From the NCBI RefSeq assembly GCF_000970285.1, contig NZ_CP009516.1, positions 1,901,036 to 1,965,035 of the forward strand: DNA of 64,000 nt, in the 5' to 3' direction. Below are positions 55,188 through 63,723 of the stretch, piece by piece; the first letter of the stretch is position 1; each line of letters begins with the position of its first letter. Below the pieces are notes generated by a model that saw only the letters and a list, made by a program, of their open reading frames with translations, was not told where the DNA came from and did no database searches. The translations under genes were made by a program, and so were the position numbers. This stretch comes from Methanosarcina horonobensis HB-1 = JCM 15518. Its GTDB lineage: Archaea; Halobacteriota; Methanosarcinia; Methanosarcinales; Methanosarcinaceae.

Positions 55188-56015
55188 TCAGGAAAGTTTC
55201 CGCTGAACCCTCTCATAAAAGCACATATCCGAAATCCGGACAAAACGTGCAGGATACTTTGATTTCTTTAGTTTGACAATATCATCAGGCCTGATCCTGT
55301 AAGACTTCTGTCCGTCAATTGCAACTACAGCTTCTTTTTTGATATCTGATAGTTTTACTGTAATTTCGCTATCCGAAGGAATTACCCAGGGTCTTGAAGA
55401 GAGTTTGAAAGGAGCAACAGGAACCACAACAATCGCATTTACCCTTGGATTTATGATAGGACCCCCTGCGCTCATCGCATAGGCAGTAGAGCCTGTAGGG
55501 GTTGCAAAAACCACACCGTCTGCACGCATTTTGTCAAGAAGACAGTCGTTGACATGAACCTCGAACTGGATAATCTTCGCAGGTTTTGCAGACATTATAG
55601 CAATCTCATTGGTGGCTGTTTCAATCATTTCCCCATTAAGAAAGACATCCACACGCATCCTTTCTAGATATGAGAACCCATAGAGGACTTCTTCTATAGT
55701 CTCAATCGCATCTTCAGGTTCCACATCTACAAGAAACCCAAGAGTACCCATGTTAATTCCCAGTACAGGGAGAGGGTCTTTCATTTTGGCAATATTCCGC
55801 AGAACTGTCCCGTCGCCTCCCACACTTATAATGAGCTCTACTCCTTCGTCTCTCATCCTTTCTACCGGAGTCCCCTCAATGCCCAGGACTTCAGCTGTGG
55901 CGGTTGAGACGAAAATCTGGACCTTTGAGCTGAAGCTGGAAAGAATATTCCTTACCATTTCAAGGACTTCGGGCCTGTCGCAGCGTGAGGCAAGCCCTAT
56001 CTTTTTTATAGCCAA
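55188..56015 (-). CDS. nadK: NAD kinase
   Basis: 275 aa. The catalytic GGDGT (near 66-70, ISVGGDGTVLRN) and the NAD-binding TPTGSTAYAMSAGGPIINP near 158-176 define the family. It phosphorylates NAD(H) to NADP(H). Its start is one base from the stop of the inositol-phosphatase-family gene, so the two are in one operon. In some archaea kinase and phosphatase domains of this kind are fused, which supports a shared role in NADP balance. Confidence 0.9.
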   Translation of the reverse strand: MAIKKIGLASRCDRPEVLEMVRNILSSFSSKVQIFVSTATAEVLGIEGTPVERMRDEGVELIISVGGDGTVLRNIAKMKDPLPVLGINMGTLGFLVDVEPEDAIETIEEVLYGFSYLERMRVDVFLNGEMIETATNEIAIMSAKPAKIIQFEVHVNDCLLDKMRADGVVFATPTGSTAYAMSAGGPIINPRVNAIVVVPVAPFKLSSRPWVIPSDSEITVKLSDIKKEAVVAIDGQKSYRIRPDDIVKLKKSKYPARFVRISDMCFYERVQRKLS

Positions 56016-56016
56016 A

Positions 56017-56820
56017 TTATCCCCCTGAGAGTAGATTTAAAATTTTTTTGTGTACTTGTCCATTGGACGCGACCATCTCCACCCTGGCAGTAACATTATC
56101 AGGAAGTCTCAGGATATTTCCATGTCCATCCGTAACACGTCCTCCGGCTTCTTCAAGGATAAGTTGACCTGCTGCCACATCGGTTACACGCAGAGCTTTT
56201 CTGACGTCTACAAAAGCATCAAGCCTGCCTGAAGCTACATAACACAGTTCAAGCGCCACACTCCCGAATAGCCTCACGCGCCGGACATTGCTGTAAATTT
56301 TTCGAGTCCTTTCAACATTCTGCCTGTAGCCGTACACACTGACACAGAGATTCTTCAGGTCCGAATTCAGAGAGGGTTTGATTCTTTTCCCATTAAGGTA
56401 TGCTCCCTTTCCGGCTTCTGCATAATATTCCTCTTTTAGTGCAAGGTTGCTTACGTACCCGAACCTCAGGTCTGAGAGGTCATGAGAAGCAAACGCTATT
56501 GAAATGCTGTAAAAAGGAATTCCTGCAGAGGCGTTATATGTCCCGTCAAGCGGATCAAGTACAACAGAAAACTCAGGAGAATTTCCGATAACGAGTTCTC
56601 CAAGCTCCTCACTGAGTATCCTCATGGGCCTGCCATTGGCTTTAAGCACCTCGACTATGGCATCTTCTGCTGCCTGGTCTATACTGCTGGTCGGTGTCCC
56701 GTCAGCTCCCATGCGTACGAAGCTTCTTGATGAATCAGTGCCAACAAGCTCGGAGGTCGCATCGTCTGCAGCCTTAAAAGCTTCCCGACACAGTTTCAAA
56801 AAATCTGAATCTGAAGTCAT
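56017..56820 (-). CDS. Inositol-monophosphatase/fructose-bisphosphatase family phosphatase
   Basis: 267 aa. The metal-binding motifs ILSEELGE (near 68), VVLDPLDGTYNAS (near 82-94) and RVTDVAAGQLILEEAGG (near 210-226) are present. Archaeal members can hydrolyse inositol phosphates, fructose 1,6-bisphosphate or NADP(H). The one-base junction with the NAD kinase gene favours an NADP(H) phosphatase or a role linked to it, but the gluconeogenic role is also possible since GAPDH lies just upstream. Confidence 0.85.
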   Translation of the reverse strand: MTSDSDFLKLCREAFKAADDATSELVGTDSSRSFVRMGADGTPTSSIDQAAEDAIVEVLKANGRPMRILSEELGELVIGNSPEFSVVLDPLDGTYNASAGIPFYSISIAFASHDLSDLRFGYVSNLALKEEYYAEAGKGAYLNGKRIKPSLNSDLKNLCVSVYGYRQNVERTRKIYSNVRRVRLFGSVALELCYVASGRLDAFVDVRKALRVTDVAAGQLILEEAGGRVTDGHGNILRLPDNVTARVEMVASNGQVHKKILNLLSGG

Positions 56821-56967
56821 ATAAGGGTCGGATCCTCCTGTCTCAGGGTTCTGGTTTCCGGAGCCCGGAATTCGAGCTCCGAACAGAGCTTCAAGTATCG
56901 GGACTCAGGCAGCTCGTCTGGAGATGACAGAGTGCCCGAAGTCCTGGAAATGAGCCTCGGAAGATAC

Positions 56968-57975
56968 TCAGAACCCGAGGGCTTTGTTTGTTTTCTGGAT
57001 TGATTTTGCACCGTCGCTCTCAAGCTCCATCATTGCACGGATAGCATCCACATTTTCCGGAACCACGATGGATTCCTGGTGGATTGCCTGGAAGAAATAA
57101 AACTCTCTTTCGTGCACGGTAATGGACTCAGGCCAGATGCAGTTTTCCCACATGTCGTTTCTCGGGCGACCCATATCCCTTGCAAATTCTATAATCTCGG
57201 CTGTTGAACCGATGCCCTGTCCCACGAAACGGATTCTTGACTGGGAACCGAAAATCTTTTTGACGTCCTCAGCAGTACAGTCAGTGTTGACCTCCATATT
57301 TACGGTGTGCAGGTGCATGAGGGTCGTCGGAATTTTCATGGCTGCAGTTGTGATACTGATGTTAGGCAGTACACTCTTTACGTCAGGCCCGTGGTGAGAC
57401 GGGAGTTTTATCGGATCAGGCACGATTGCATTAATGGGTCCTTTCTTAATATCATTGGGATCCACAGCCCTTCTTGCAAGGGTTACCCTTACCTTATTTA
57501 CCCCCAACTCCTTATCAATAGGGTAAATGACCCTGCAAAGCCCTGTTGTGTTACAGGAAACTACCCTCACCAGGTCACGCCCGAGAGCTCCTTCATAGTT
57601 GCTCACAGCATTAAAGGAGAAACCTGCAAGCTCGTGTTCTTCACCGCCCTGCCAGATTGCTTTTACTCCGGCTCTTTCATACATCGGCTTGTTTTCTTCC
57701 CCAACTCCTCCAGGTGTACAGTCAACTACCAGATCAGCTTTTTCTACCATTTCTTCAATGGTTCCGGCTATCGGCATGCCTGCTTTCTCAAAGGCTCCGG
57801 CACTTGAAGCAGGGGCATATATGTCATACCCTTTCTGGTGTGCTACTGCAGCTTCATAATTGGGCTTCGTTTTGGAAATCCCTATGATTTCCATGTCATC
57901 CTGAGCCTGTACGGCGTCTGCAACTCTTTTCCCTATCGTTCCGTAACCGTTTACTGCAATCTTTGCTTTGACCAT
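56968..57975 (-). CDS. gap: Glyceraldehyde-3-phosphate dehydrogenase, archaeal type II
   Basis: 335 aa. An N-terminal Rossmann fold (VNGYGTIGKRVADAVQ) is followed by the catalytic-cysteine block VSCNTTGLCRVIYP near 139-152 and the archaeal-type LARRAVDPNDIKKGPINAI. It interconverts glyceraldehyde 3-phosphate and 1,3-bisphosphoglycerate, mainly in gluconeogenesis here. It lies 147 bp upstream of the phosphatase/NAD kinase pair on the same strand and may share a transcript. Confidence 0.92.
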   Translation of the reverse strand: MVKAKIAVNGYGTIGKRVADAVQAQDDMEIIGISKTKPNYEAAVAHQKGYDIYAPASSAGAFEKAGMPIAGTIEEMVEKADLVVDCTPGGVGEENKPMYERAGVKAIWQGGEEHELAGFSFNAVSNYEGALGRDLVRVVSCNTTGLCRVIYPIDKELGVNKVRVTLARRAVDPNDIKKGPINAIVPDPIKLPSHHGPDVKSVLPNISITTAAMKIPTTLMHLHTVNMEVNTDCTAEDVKKIFGSQSRIRFVGQGIGSTAEIIEFARDMGRPRNDMWENCIWPESITVHEREFYFFQAIHQESIVVPENVDAIRAMMELESDGAKSIQKTNKALGF

Positions 57976-58245
57976 TTATTATCCTGTCCTTTTTAATTCT
58001 CTTCTACTTATTCAGGATATTTAAAATTATAGCTTAATTTATGGTTTAAATCAATAGCCTTAGATGCTGAAAATATGGTTTCTTTCATCATTTGCGATTT
58101 TCCGGGCAGCAGATTATCAATCCAGAGTCCAGATATAAATTAAAAGTGTTTAATAGATTTATAATGTACGTATACATTAAAGGTATATTTAAAGAGACAT
58201 TGCAAACTGCCTTATTTACAATCTAAGATATTAAAGTTGATTGAT

Positions 58246-58372
58246 GAATCTATCCCAAAACCAGTTTTATTTCTCACATTTAAAAATATTAGAACAGATT
58301 TCTTAATCGGAAACTCGGTCATTTATTGAAAATTTGAAATTTGTAGACCAATTTTGAGTTTTGGAATCAGCT
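58246..58372. mobile_element. Possible degenerate MITE
   Basis: ATCTATCCCAAAACCAG at the left resembles the terminus GAGCCTATCCCAAAA seen at 63975. About 127 bp later, TTTTGAGTTTTGGAATCAG is roughly its inverse. The spacing is close to the 130-bp MITE at 42349. No clear target duplication remains, so this is tentative. Confidence 0.3.
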
Positions 58373-58643
58373 TGATATATATCTCAAATATTTTACTTAT
58401 ACTTGGGTATATGCCTTAGATCACAGTCAGGTTATAGATTAAAAACACATAAATGCTTTTCTCGGAAATATATCAATGTTGATGAAAGTAGAAGAGAAGC
58501 TAAGGATGTCTGGAACTTCAAGGCTTCTTTCCGGAAGATAAATCTCCTGAACTTTTAAATTAATGACTTATAACTTGAAAATTTGGAAAGAAATAAAATC
58601 TGGAAAAAATAAACAATACTCTGTTGTAAAAGAGGCTGATTAA

Positions 58644-58683
58644 AGGATCTAGCTTGAGACCTTAGGATCTAGCTTGAGACCTT
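58644..58683. repeat. 20-bp perfect tandem duplication
   Basis: AGGATCTAGCTTGAGACCTT occurs twice without interruption at 58644-58663 and 58664-58683. Probably a recent slippage or duplication event in non-coding DNA. Confidence 0.9.
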
Positions 58684-58947
58684 ATACTTGTTCTGTAACA
58701 TTTAATCCAGATAGCAAATTCAGTACCTTTACCCCGTTTAACTTTAATCTCATCATCCAGCTGGTTTACCAGAATATTTACGAGCTGCAGTCCGAGAAAA
58801 TTGGAGTTTACCGTATCAACTATACCACGCCGGGTCTAAAGCCGGCCTGGCAACAAGATAAAAAACAACTACTTCAAAAAAAAGAAAAATCAGTACCACA
58901 AGTAATCTGCATGGGTTGGGATATGATCGGTAAAATAAAAAAGTAAA

Positions 58948-59136
58948 TCACTTTGATAAAATAATAGCTTCCCCACGTGAGAAATTGACTTCCTTGATCG
59001 AGCCTTCAACTGTCATTCTGTCTCCCAGGATTCCGGTAAGCTGGATTGAATCTCCTTCAACCTGAATCTTTGCTACGGAGTCCATAACCTTTTCACGGTT
59101 TTCTCCACTGAGCATAATTATATTGAGTTCACACAT
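58948..59136 (-). CDS. CooT-family small nickel/RNA-binding-like protein
   Basis: 62 aa starting MCELNII with AAGGAGAG upstream of the ATG. The second-residue cysteine and the beta-rich layout (VMDSVAKIQVEGDSIQLTGILGDRM, then VEGSIKEVNFSRGEAIIL) match the CooT family, first known from CO-dehydrogenase loci. In CooT the N-terminal cysteine of the dimer binds nickel. It lies 180 bp downstream of the C45 hydrolase gene on the same strand. Function in methanogens is inferred from family only. Confidence 0.78.
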   Translation of the reverse strand: MCELNIIMLSGENREKVMDSVAKIQVEGDSIQLTGILGDRMTVEGSIKEVNFSRGEAIILSK

Positions 59137-59318
59137 CTCGTATCTCTCCTTACTTGAGCATTAATCGTTTGTCATCATCCAATATAAAGATGTTTTTTTG
59201 TTTATTTTCAGACATAGTGAAAGGGGCATTGAGAATATTTCTAACCCCCGAGTCCCTTCTAATATATTGCCCGCTTGATAATTTGATACCCCCTGATTGA
59301 CCAAAAGATGAAAGCAAT

Positions 59319-60815
59319 TCAATGTTCGATCTCAAAATTTTGTCCATTTTTACACTGATAACCGGCACTATTTTCTAGACGCAACAGTTCTTTTAAATTT
59401 AAGTGTACGTACCCTCCGTATTGTGCAGGAAAGTCGTTAATTGCAAGCCAGAAGTCTCCGGTTTCAGGATAAGCAACCAGACTCCACATGTTTGCGATAT
59501 GCGCTTTAAACGGACCCACAGGTTCTTTTGCTTCGTAGGAGAAATCAGGATATAATGCGCAAATTGTACAGAGGATATTGTTTGTCCAGGATGGAAAAAA
59601 TTTGTCACGTGTCAGACGGGTATAAGGATCATAGCAGTCGCTCAAGATTTTAATTGCATTCTCAACAGTGATATTTCCATAGTACTCGTGAATCAGCTCT
59701 TGATAACGCTCAAAACGGCTGGGTGCCTGGACATAGAAGTTATAAGGCTCTTTAAGGCTGTTCTGCCAGTTTTCTATTGTGGAAATGTCCTTGAGCTGGT
59801 TTACCGGGACCTGGTCAGCTACCATATTGTAACCGGAGTAGCCCATCCAGCCCGGATAGCAATTGGAATGATTTGTCTGCCACAGGGCTTCAACACCCGG
59901 CATTGGGTAACGGCAACATACATTCCTGGAAGAAGTTTCTACTACTACTGCTTTTTTAGCCTTGGCATCAGCTACATGGTAAGCAATCCCGGCGCAGCGA
60001 GGATAATTCTGGAAAATCCTTATCGCATCTTCCACTGTCCGTGCATGGGTCAACAACAAACGAGTAAATATTGCAATTCCGCAGCCTTTCATGCTTTCAT
60101 ATTGCATGGAGTTTAGCTGGGTCATCATCGCGAAGCCATCCGCATTTATACCTCCGTCAAGTCCGATCATTCCCGGATACGTTAAGAAAGCATGCCCTAT
60201 TCCATCATCTGGACTGGCTACGACCAGTATTCTGTTAGCCAACTGTTTCGGCATATTGAAATTGTCTTCATTTTTTCCGAAGATCAGTTTTCCATCACCT
60301 CCAGCCCATTCTCCCCAGGCACAAAAACTGCTGCAACCTCCCCCAGCTAATGTAATTACATTCTGTTGTGAACCTTCACTGTTTTCAATTTTATTAGTTA
60401 TCTGGTTGTCATTCTGGTTATCACCCTGCCAGTAATCAGGATGGCAGTAAATGCACCACTGGTCATAGTTGGTATTCCAGAGCAAAATCTGCTCAAGGGT
60501 TACTTCTATTCCGGCATCCTTCACACCATCAGCAATTCCTCTCATTTCTTCTTTGAACTCCTGTGGTAAAAAAGGTTCAGCTGCCTTTTGCCCCATCCAC
60601 AAGGTTTTCTCCGCTTTATCGAGGTCCGAGCCGGTCTGTGCAGCAACATAAGCAGCAGTAGCTAAAAGTGTCCTGTTAATCATCAGGTCGGTTTTGTCTG
60701 CCAGCAGATAACCATGTTGATAACCCATTTCATAAGGCTTGCCTTTAAGACGCAGTACCTTGATTCCTTTTATCTCTTCAAAACTTGCTTTTCTCAGGAT
60801 TTCACTTTTATTCAT
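59319..60815 (-). CDS. C45-type autoproteolytic acyltransferase/hydrolase
   Basis: 498 aa. An N-terminal block (KGKPYEMGYQHGYLLADKTD) and ILLWNTNYDQW precede GGGCSSFCAWGEW near 158-170. Its first cysteine would be the N-terminal nucleophile exposed by self-cleavage, as in acyl-CoA:6-aminopenicillanate acyltransferase and related Ntn hydrolases. GKNEDNF near 179-185, TYPGMIGLDGGINADGFAM and NHSNCYPGW support the fold. Phospholipase-B-like members share it. No signal peptide is seen. Substrate unknown; an amide or lipid is likely. Confidence 0.75.
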   Translation of the reverse strand: MNKSEILRKASFEEIKGIKVLRLKGKPYEMGYQHGYLLADKTDLMINRTLLATAAYVAAQTGSDLDKAEKTLWMGQKAAEPFLPQEFKEEMRGIADGVKDAGIEVTLEQILLWNTNYDQWCIYCHPDYWQGDNQNDNQITNKIENSEGSQQNVITLAGGGCSSFCAWGEWAGGDGKLIFGKNEDNFNMPKQLANRILVVASPDDGIGHAFLTYPGMIGLDGGINADGFAMMTQLNSMQYESMKGCGIAIFTRLLLTHARTVEDAIRIFQNYPRCAGIAYHVADAKAKKAVVVETSSRNVCCRYPMPGVEALWQTNHSNCYPGWMGYSGYNMVADQVPVNQLKDISTIENWQNSLKEPYNFYVQAPSRFERYQELIHEYYGNITVENAIKILSDCYDPYTRLTRDKFFPSWTNNILCTICALYPDFSYEAKEPVGPFKAHIANMWSLVAYPETGDFWLAINDFPAQYGGYVHLNLKELLRLENSAGYQCKNGQNFEIEH

Positions 60816-61003
60816 AATAAATACTCCCTTTCACTCTAAAATTATTTATATACAAATAAATTGAACAGAATAGGTTTAAAACCCTTTGGTCATCAGAAAA
60901 AGTAATGTTACCAGAAAAAGCTGTTTTTACCGATGGACTCTCCCTCCTCCATCTCAGAATGAGGGGTATTCCTACTCACCTACAAAGGGAACAGGTAATC
61001 AGT

Positions 61004-61885
61004 TCACGGATAGTTCATCAGTTTTGCAACCGACAGGCCCTGCTCAAGCCCGAGATCTTCAGCCACACACTCGCATTTTGTAAGAAGCATATAAGCAATA
61101 GGTCCGAAGTTGTGCTCTGAGAGGGTTTCGTAGTTTGCCATGCCCTTACTGATTATCAAAGTCGCATCCTTCATGGCTTTGAGAAGTTCGGCAGGAGCTT
61201 CTTCTACGAGGATACCCACAGCATTTGAACCCGTAGTCATCACCCTGTCGACCTTTTTATCTATTTCGAACTCTGTTACTTCTTCCATAGTCACGTCTGT
61301 AAGGATAGGGGCTCCGCGCACAACCAGGGTAATCTTCCCGCCGAGCTTTTTAATCACGTCAAAAACAATCATATCAAAAAGAATCTCTCCGCAGTTGTCA
61401 GCAATATAGACAACATCCTGAAGGAGACAAAGCATTTTCGGAGTGTCATCTACATCAAGCCCCTGCTCGAAAAATTTCAGAAAAGCAGCTTCAAATTTAT
61501 CCTCGCTGGCATCAAACCCCATAATCCCGAAATCAAAGTAATTGGCAACAACCGATGCCAGCACTGCCCGCCTGAAGAGTTCCCGGTCATCAGGAGAATT
61601 TTCGTAAATCTTTTCTTTTGCTACAGGCAGAACTTTCAATGCGGCCTGGTTGATTAGCTTTTTAGTAACTGCATACGGGTCACTGTCTTCCAGGACTTCA
61701 TAGCATTTTCTATGGATCTTTGTGGCCACGCTTGCTGATACTGCCTCAGGGCTGTAATGTTTGTTCATCACTCCAAGGCATTCATGTAGCGTCTTGCTTA
61801 TCAGATCCTCGTCGTCAGTAGAAAGCTTTGATTGAAAATGCACTCGGGAAAGAAGGCAGTAAGTACAGCGTGGGTTCATCTTCAT
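61004..61885 (-). CDS. DUF89 damage-control phosphatase-like protein
   Basis: 293 aa. The N-terminal CTYC (near 8-11) and the metal-site motif YIADNCGEILFD near 163-174 are characteristic of DUF89. The later SKGMANYETL near 257-266 and KCECVAEDLG are also typical. DUF89 enzymes are metal-dependent phosphatases that clear damaged phosphometabolites. The archaeal subfamily substrate is not settled. The start has GGAAG upstream. Confidence 0.82.
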   Translation of the reverse strand: MKMNPRCTYCLLSRVHFQSKLSTDDEDLISKTLHECLGVMNKHYSPEAVSASVATKIHRKCYEVLEDSDPYAVTKKLINQAALKVLPVAKEKIYENSPDDRELFRRAVLASVVANYFDFGIMGFDASEDKFEAAFLKFFEQGLDVDDTPKMLCLLQDVVYIADNCGEILFDMIVFDVIKKLGGKITLVVRGAPILTDVTMEEVTEFEIDKKVDRVMTTGSNAVGILVEEAPAELLKAMKDATLIISKGMANYETLSEHNFGPIAYMLLTKCECVAEDLGLEQGLSVAKLMNYP

Positions 61886-62202
61886 GTGAATTCTTCCTGT
61901 TTTTTGGATTATGATATAGATTTTTCAGGATTTTTCGGAATATTACTGATATGTGCGGCAAATATTATACATTTACTTTTCCAGTATAATAAACCTAAAA
62001 AATGAACCTTTAAAAAGGTAACCTGAAATCCGTGTCTGAAGTAAGAAGTTTAGATTTAAACATTCCATTGCAGATCCATGTATACCTCCCTCCATATCTC
62101 ACAAAACCGATAAAACAATAGCCTTTGAAGCAGGGAACTTTGCCAGCAGGATTCTTAGAAAAGGTAAATTCTTTATAGCTGATATGTGTAAAATAATTTA
62201 CG
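61886..62202. promoter_or_regulatory. Divergent promoter region
   Basis: 317 bp between the minus-strand DUF89 gene and the plus-strand AlkP-like gene. Segments around 61960-62010 (TATTATACATTTAC, TTTAAAAAGG) are AT-rich enough to hold TATA boxes for either direction. A 72-codon minus-strand frame here is not supported. Confidence 0.4.
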
Positions 62203-63723
62203 ATGTTAGTTGGAACCCGAAATCTCAAACCATTCTCAATTCTTTATTTACTTACAATTGCACTGCTAATCTTCTCTGCGGCTTTTTCATTTCCGGCCTG
62301 CGCACTTACCGAAGTAGATGTAAGTCCTGTCAATACACCTGATGGTGCAGTCGTGCTGATCATAGACGGCTTAAGCTCGCCTTTTATCTATTCTGAACTT
62401 ACGCCGCATGCACTTGACGGCGCAACGCTTGAAAAAGCAAGGCTTGAGAATATTCCTGAGATAGGAAAAAATAGTGCCAGGATTCTCGAATTTCGTGCTC
62501 CTCAGACCTTTACCGAAGGAGGGCACTCGGTTCTTGTTACCGGAAACCGGGGTGCAGACAGTGAATTTGTCAGTTTTAAAGACGCAAACATTTTCGATAT
62601 CTTACATAGCAGGGGATATCTCTGCATCGCAGTAATGGAAAAAGGAGATTCCTGGTCAATCTGTGCAGAGCAGGATGCTGTCCTGAGAGATGAAAACAAC
62701 TCCATAAAGAATATGGAAATAGTACTTGACCAGTATGAACATTCTCAGGATCTTTCCGTACCATCCGGGCTTTTGCAGTTAATGCAGGGCAGAGCTGACA
62801 GGGCTCCCGGATATGTTACTTCTAAAGAGACAAGGGACAGGTATAACGGGTATAACAGGTGGGGTATTGAAACCGCCTGCGCTGTTGTGGAGTACATGGC
62901 AAAAAACAGTCCAGAACAGAAGTACCTGCTGACCGTCAACGTGGGGGCAGTCGACATGAGTGGGCATTACAGAGACAATTATGGGTACATAGACTGCATT
63001 GAAAGCCTTGACTCCGAACTTCTGCCTCTCTACAACCTGTGCGAAAAAAACAACCTTGCCTTTGTCCTGACCGCAGACCACGGGATGGCTTTTCCGGCAG
63101 AGGGTTCCAAGGGAGGTCACCAGTCCGAAAAATACTCCGTTTCGGACGAAGCGCAACTGGTTCCACTCATCGTATCTGCGCAGGATGTTGAAATCGGGGT
63201 TATCGAAGGAGAGTTCGGACAGGAGGACTTTGCTCCGACTCTGCTTGGAATCCTTGATATCCCGGACAGGCCCAGGTTTGCCGAAGGAGAACAGATCCTG
63301 CTTACAGGGCACGTAAACCTTGAAGTCATACTCCCGGAAAAAGGAACTGTAGAAATCAGGAAAGATGGAAAAGTTCTCGAATCTTCAGGAAGCGATAACC
63401 AGTTCGTTTTCTACGGACTTGAGCCGGAGAAATCATATACGATCAGGGCTGTGCTTGATTCCGGAAAGGGCCTTGCAGAAAAGGAAAAAGAGGTTTTTCT
63501 TAAAACTGACTCCGTGATCGATTTCGGCAAAAAAGGAACCGGGGAAGGGAAAAGCGCGTACTCGTCGACGGAATCAAAAGCAGGAATAAACTTTGCGGGT
63601 ATTTCAGAAGAAGGAAATTCAATTTTTGGCAGGAACTCAAATCACCTGATAGGATATTTCCTGATAGGAGCAATAAACCTTGCAGGATTTTTTATCATCA
63701 TGAAAATTCTAAAAAAATACTGA
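62203..63723 (+). CDS. Membrane-anchored AlkP/sulfatase-superfamily protein
   Basis: 506 aa. A signal peptide (LTIALLIFSAAFSFPACA) precedes an alkaline-phosphatase-type domain with VVLIIDGLSSPFIYSEL near 50-66, GHSVLVTG near 107-114 (nucleophile region), VNVGAVDMSGHYRDNYG near 246-262 and FVLTADHGMAFPAEGS near 287-302, the metal-binding Asp-His. HQSEKYS carries a further ligand histidine. A short beta domain and a C-terminal transmembrane helix (IGYFLIGAINLAGFFIIMKIL) with a basic end anchor it outside the cell. Substrate unknown; surface glycan phosphate or sulfate is possible. Confidence 0.8.
   Translation: MLVGTRNLKPFSILYLLTIALLIFSAAFSFPACALTEVDVSPVNTPDGAVVLIIDGLSSPFIYSELTPHALDGATLEKARLENIPEIGKNSARILEFRAPQTFTEGGHSVLVTGNRGADSEFVSFKDANIFDILHSRGYLCIAVMEKGDSWSICAEQDAVLRDENNSIKNMEIVLDQYEHSQDLSVPSGLLQLMQGRADRAPGYVTSKETRDRYNGYNRWGIETACAVVEYMAKNSPEQKYLLTVNVGAVDMSGHYRDNYGYIDCIESLDSELLPLYNLCEKNNLAFVLTADHGMAFPAEGSKGGHQSEKYSVSDEAQLVPLIVSAQDVEIGVIEGEFGQEDFAPTLLGILDIPDRPRFAEGEQILLTGHVNLEVILPEKGTVEIRKDGKVLESSGSDNQFVFYGLEPEKSYTIRAVLDSGKGLAEKEKEVFLKTDSVIDFGKKGTGEGKSAYSSTESKAGINFAGISEEGNSIFGRNSNHLIGYFLIGAINLAGFFIIMKILKKY

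Larger units (their letters stand above)
57976..58947. other. Long AT-rich intergenic region
   Basis: No supported gene. It contains a possible MITE remnant (58246-58372), a 20-bp tandem duplication (58644-58683), and a 90-codon frame at 58674-58946 that starts with TTG inside the duplication, has no ribosome-binding site and matches nothing I know. Confidence 0.45.

Noticed and set aside
58674-58946. 90-codon plus-strand frame
   Set aside because: Starts with TTG inside a tandem duplication, without ribosome-binding site; not recognised as protein. Cannot be fully excluded.
59150-59318. Minus-strand frame between the C45 gene and the CooT gene
   Set aside because: Short, overlaps the C45 gene end and has no supporting features.
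62779-63312. 177-codon minus-strand frame opposite the AlkP-like gene
   Set aside because: Antisense shadow; the plus strand has the full catalytic motif set.
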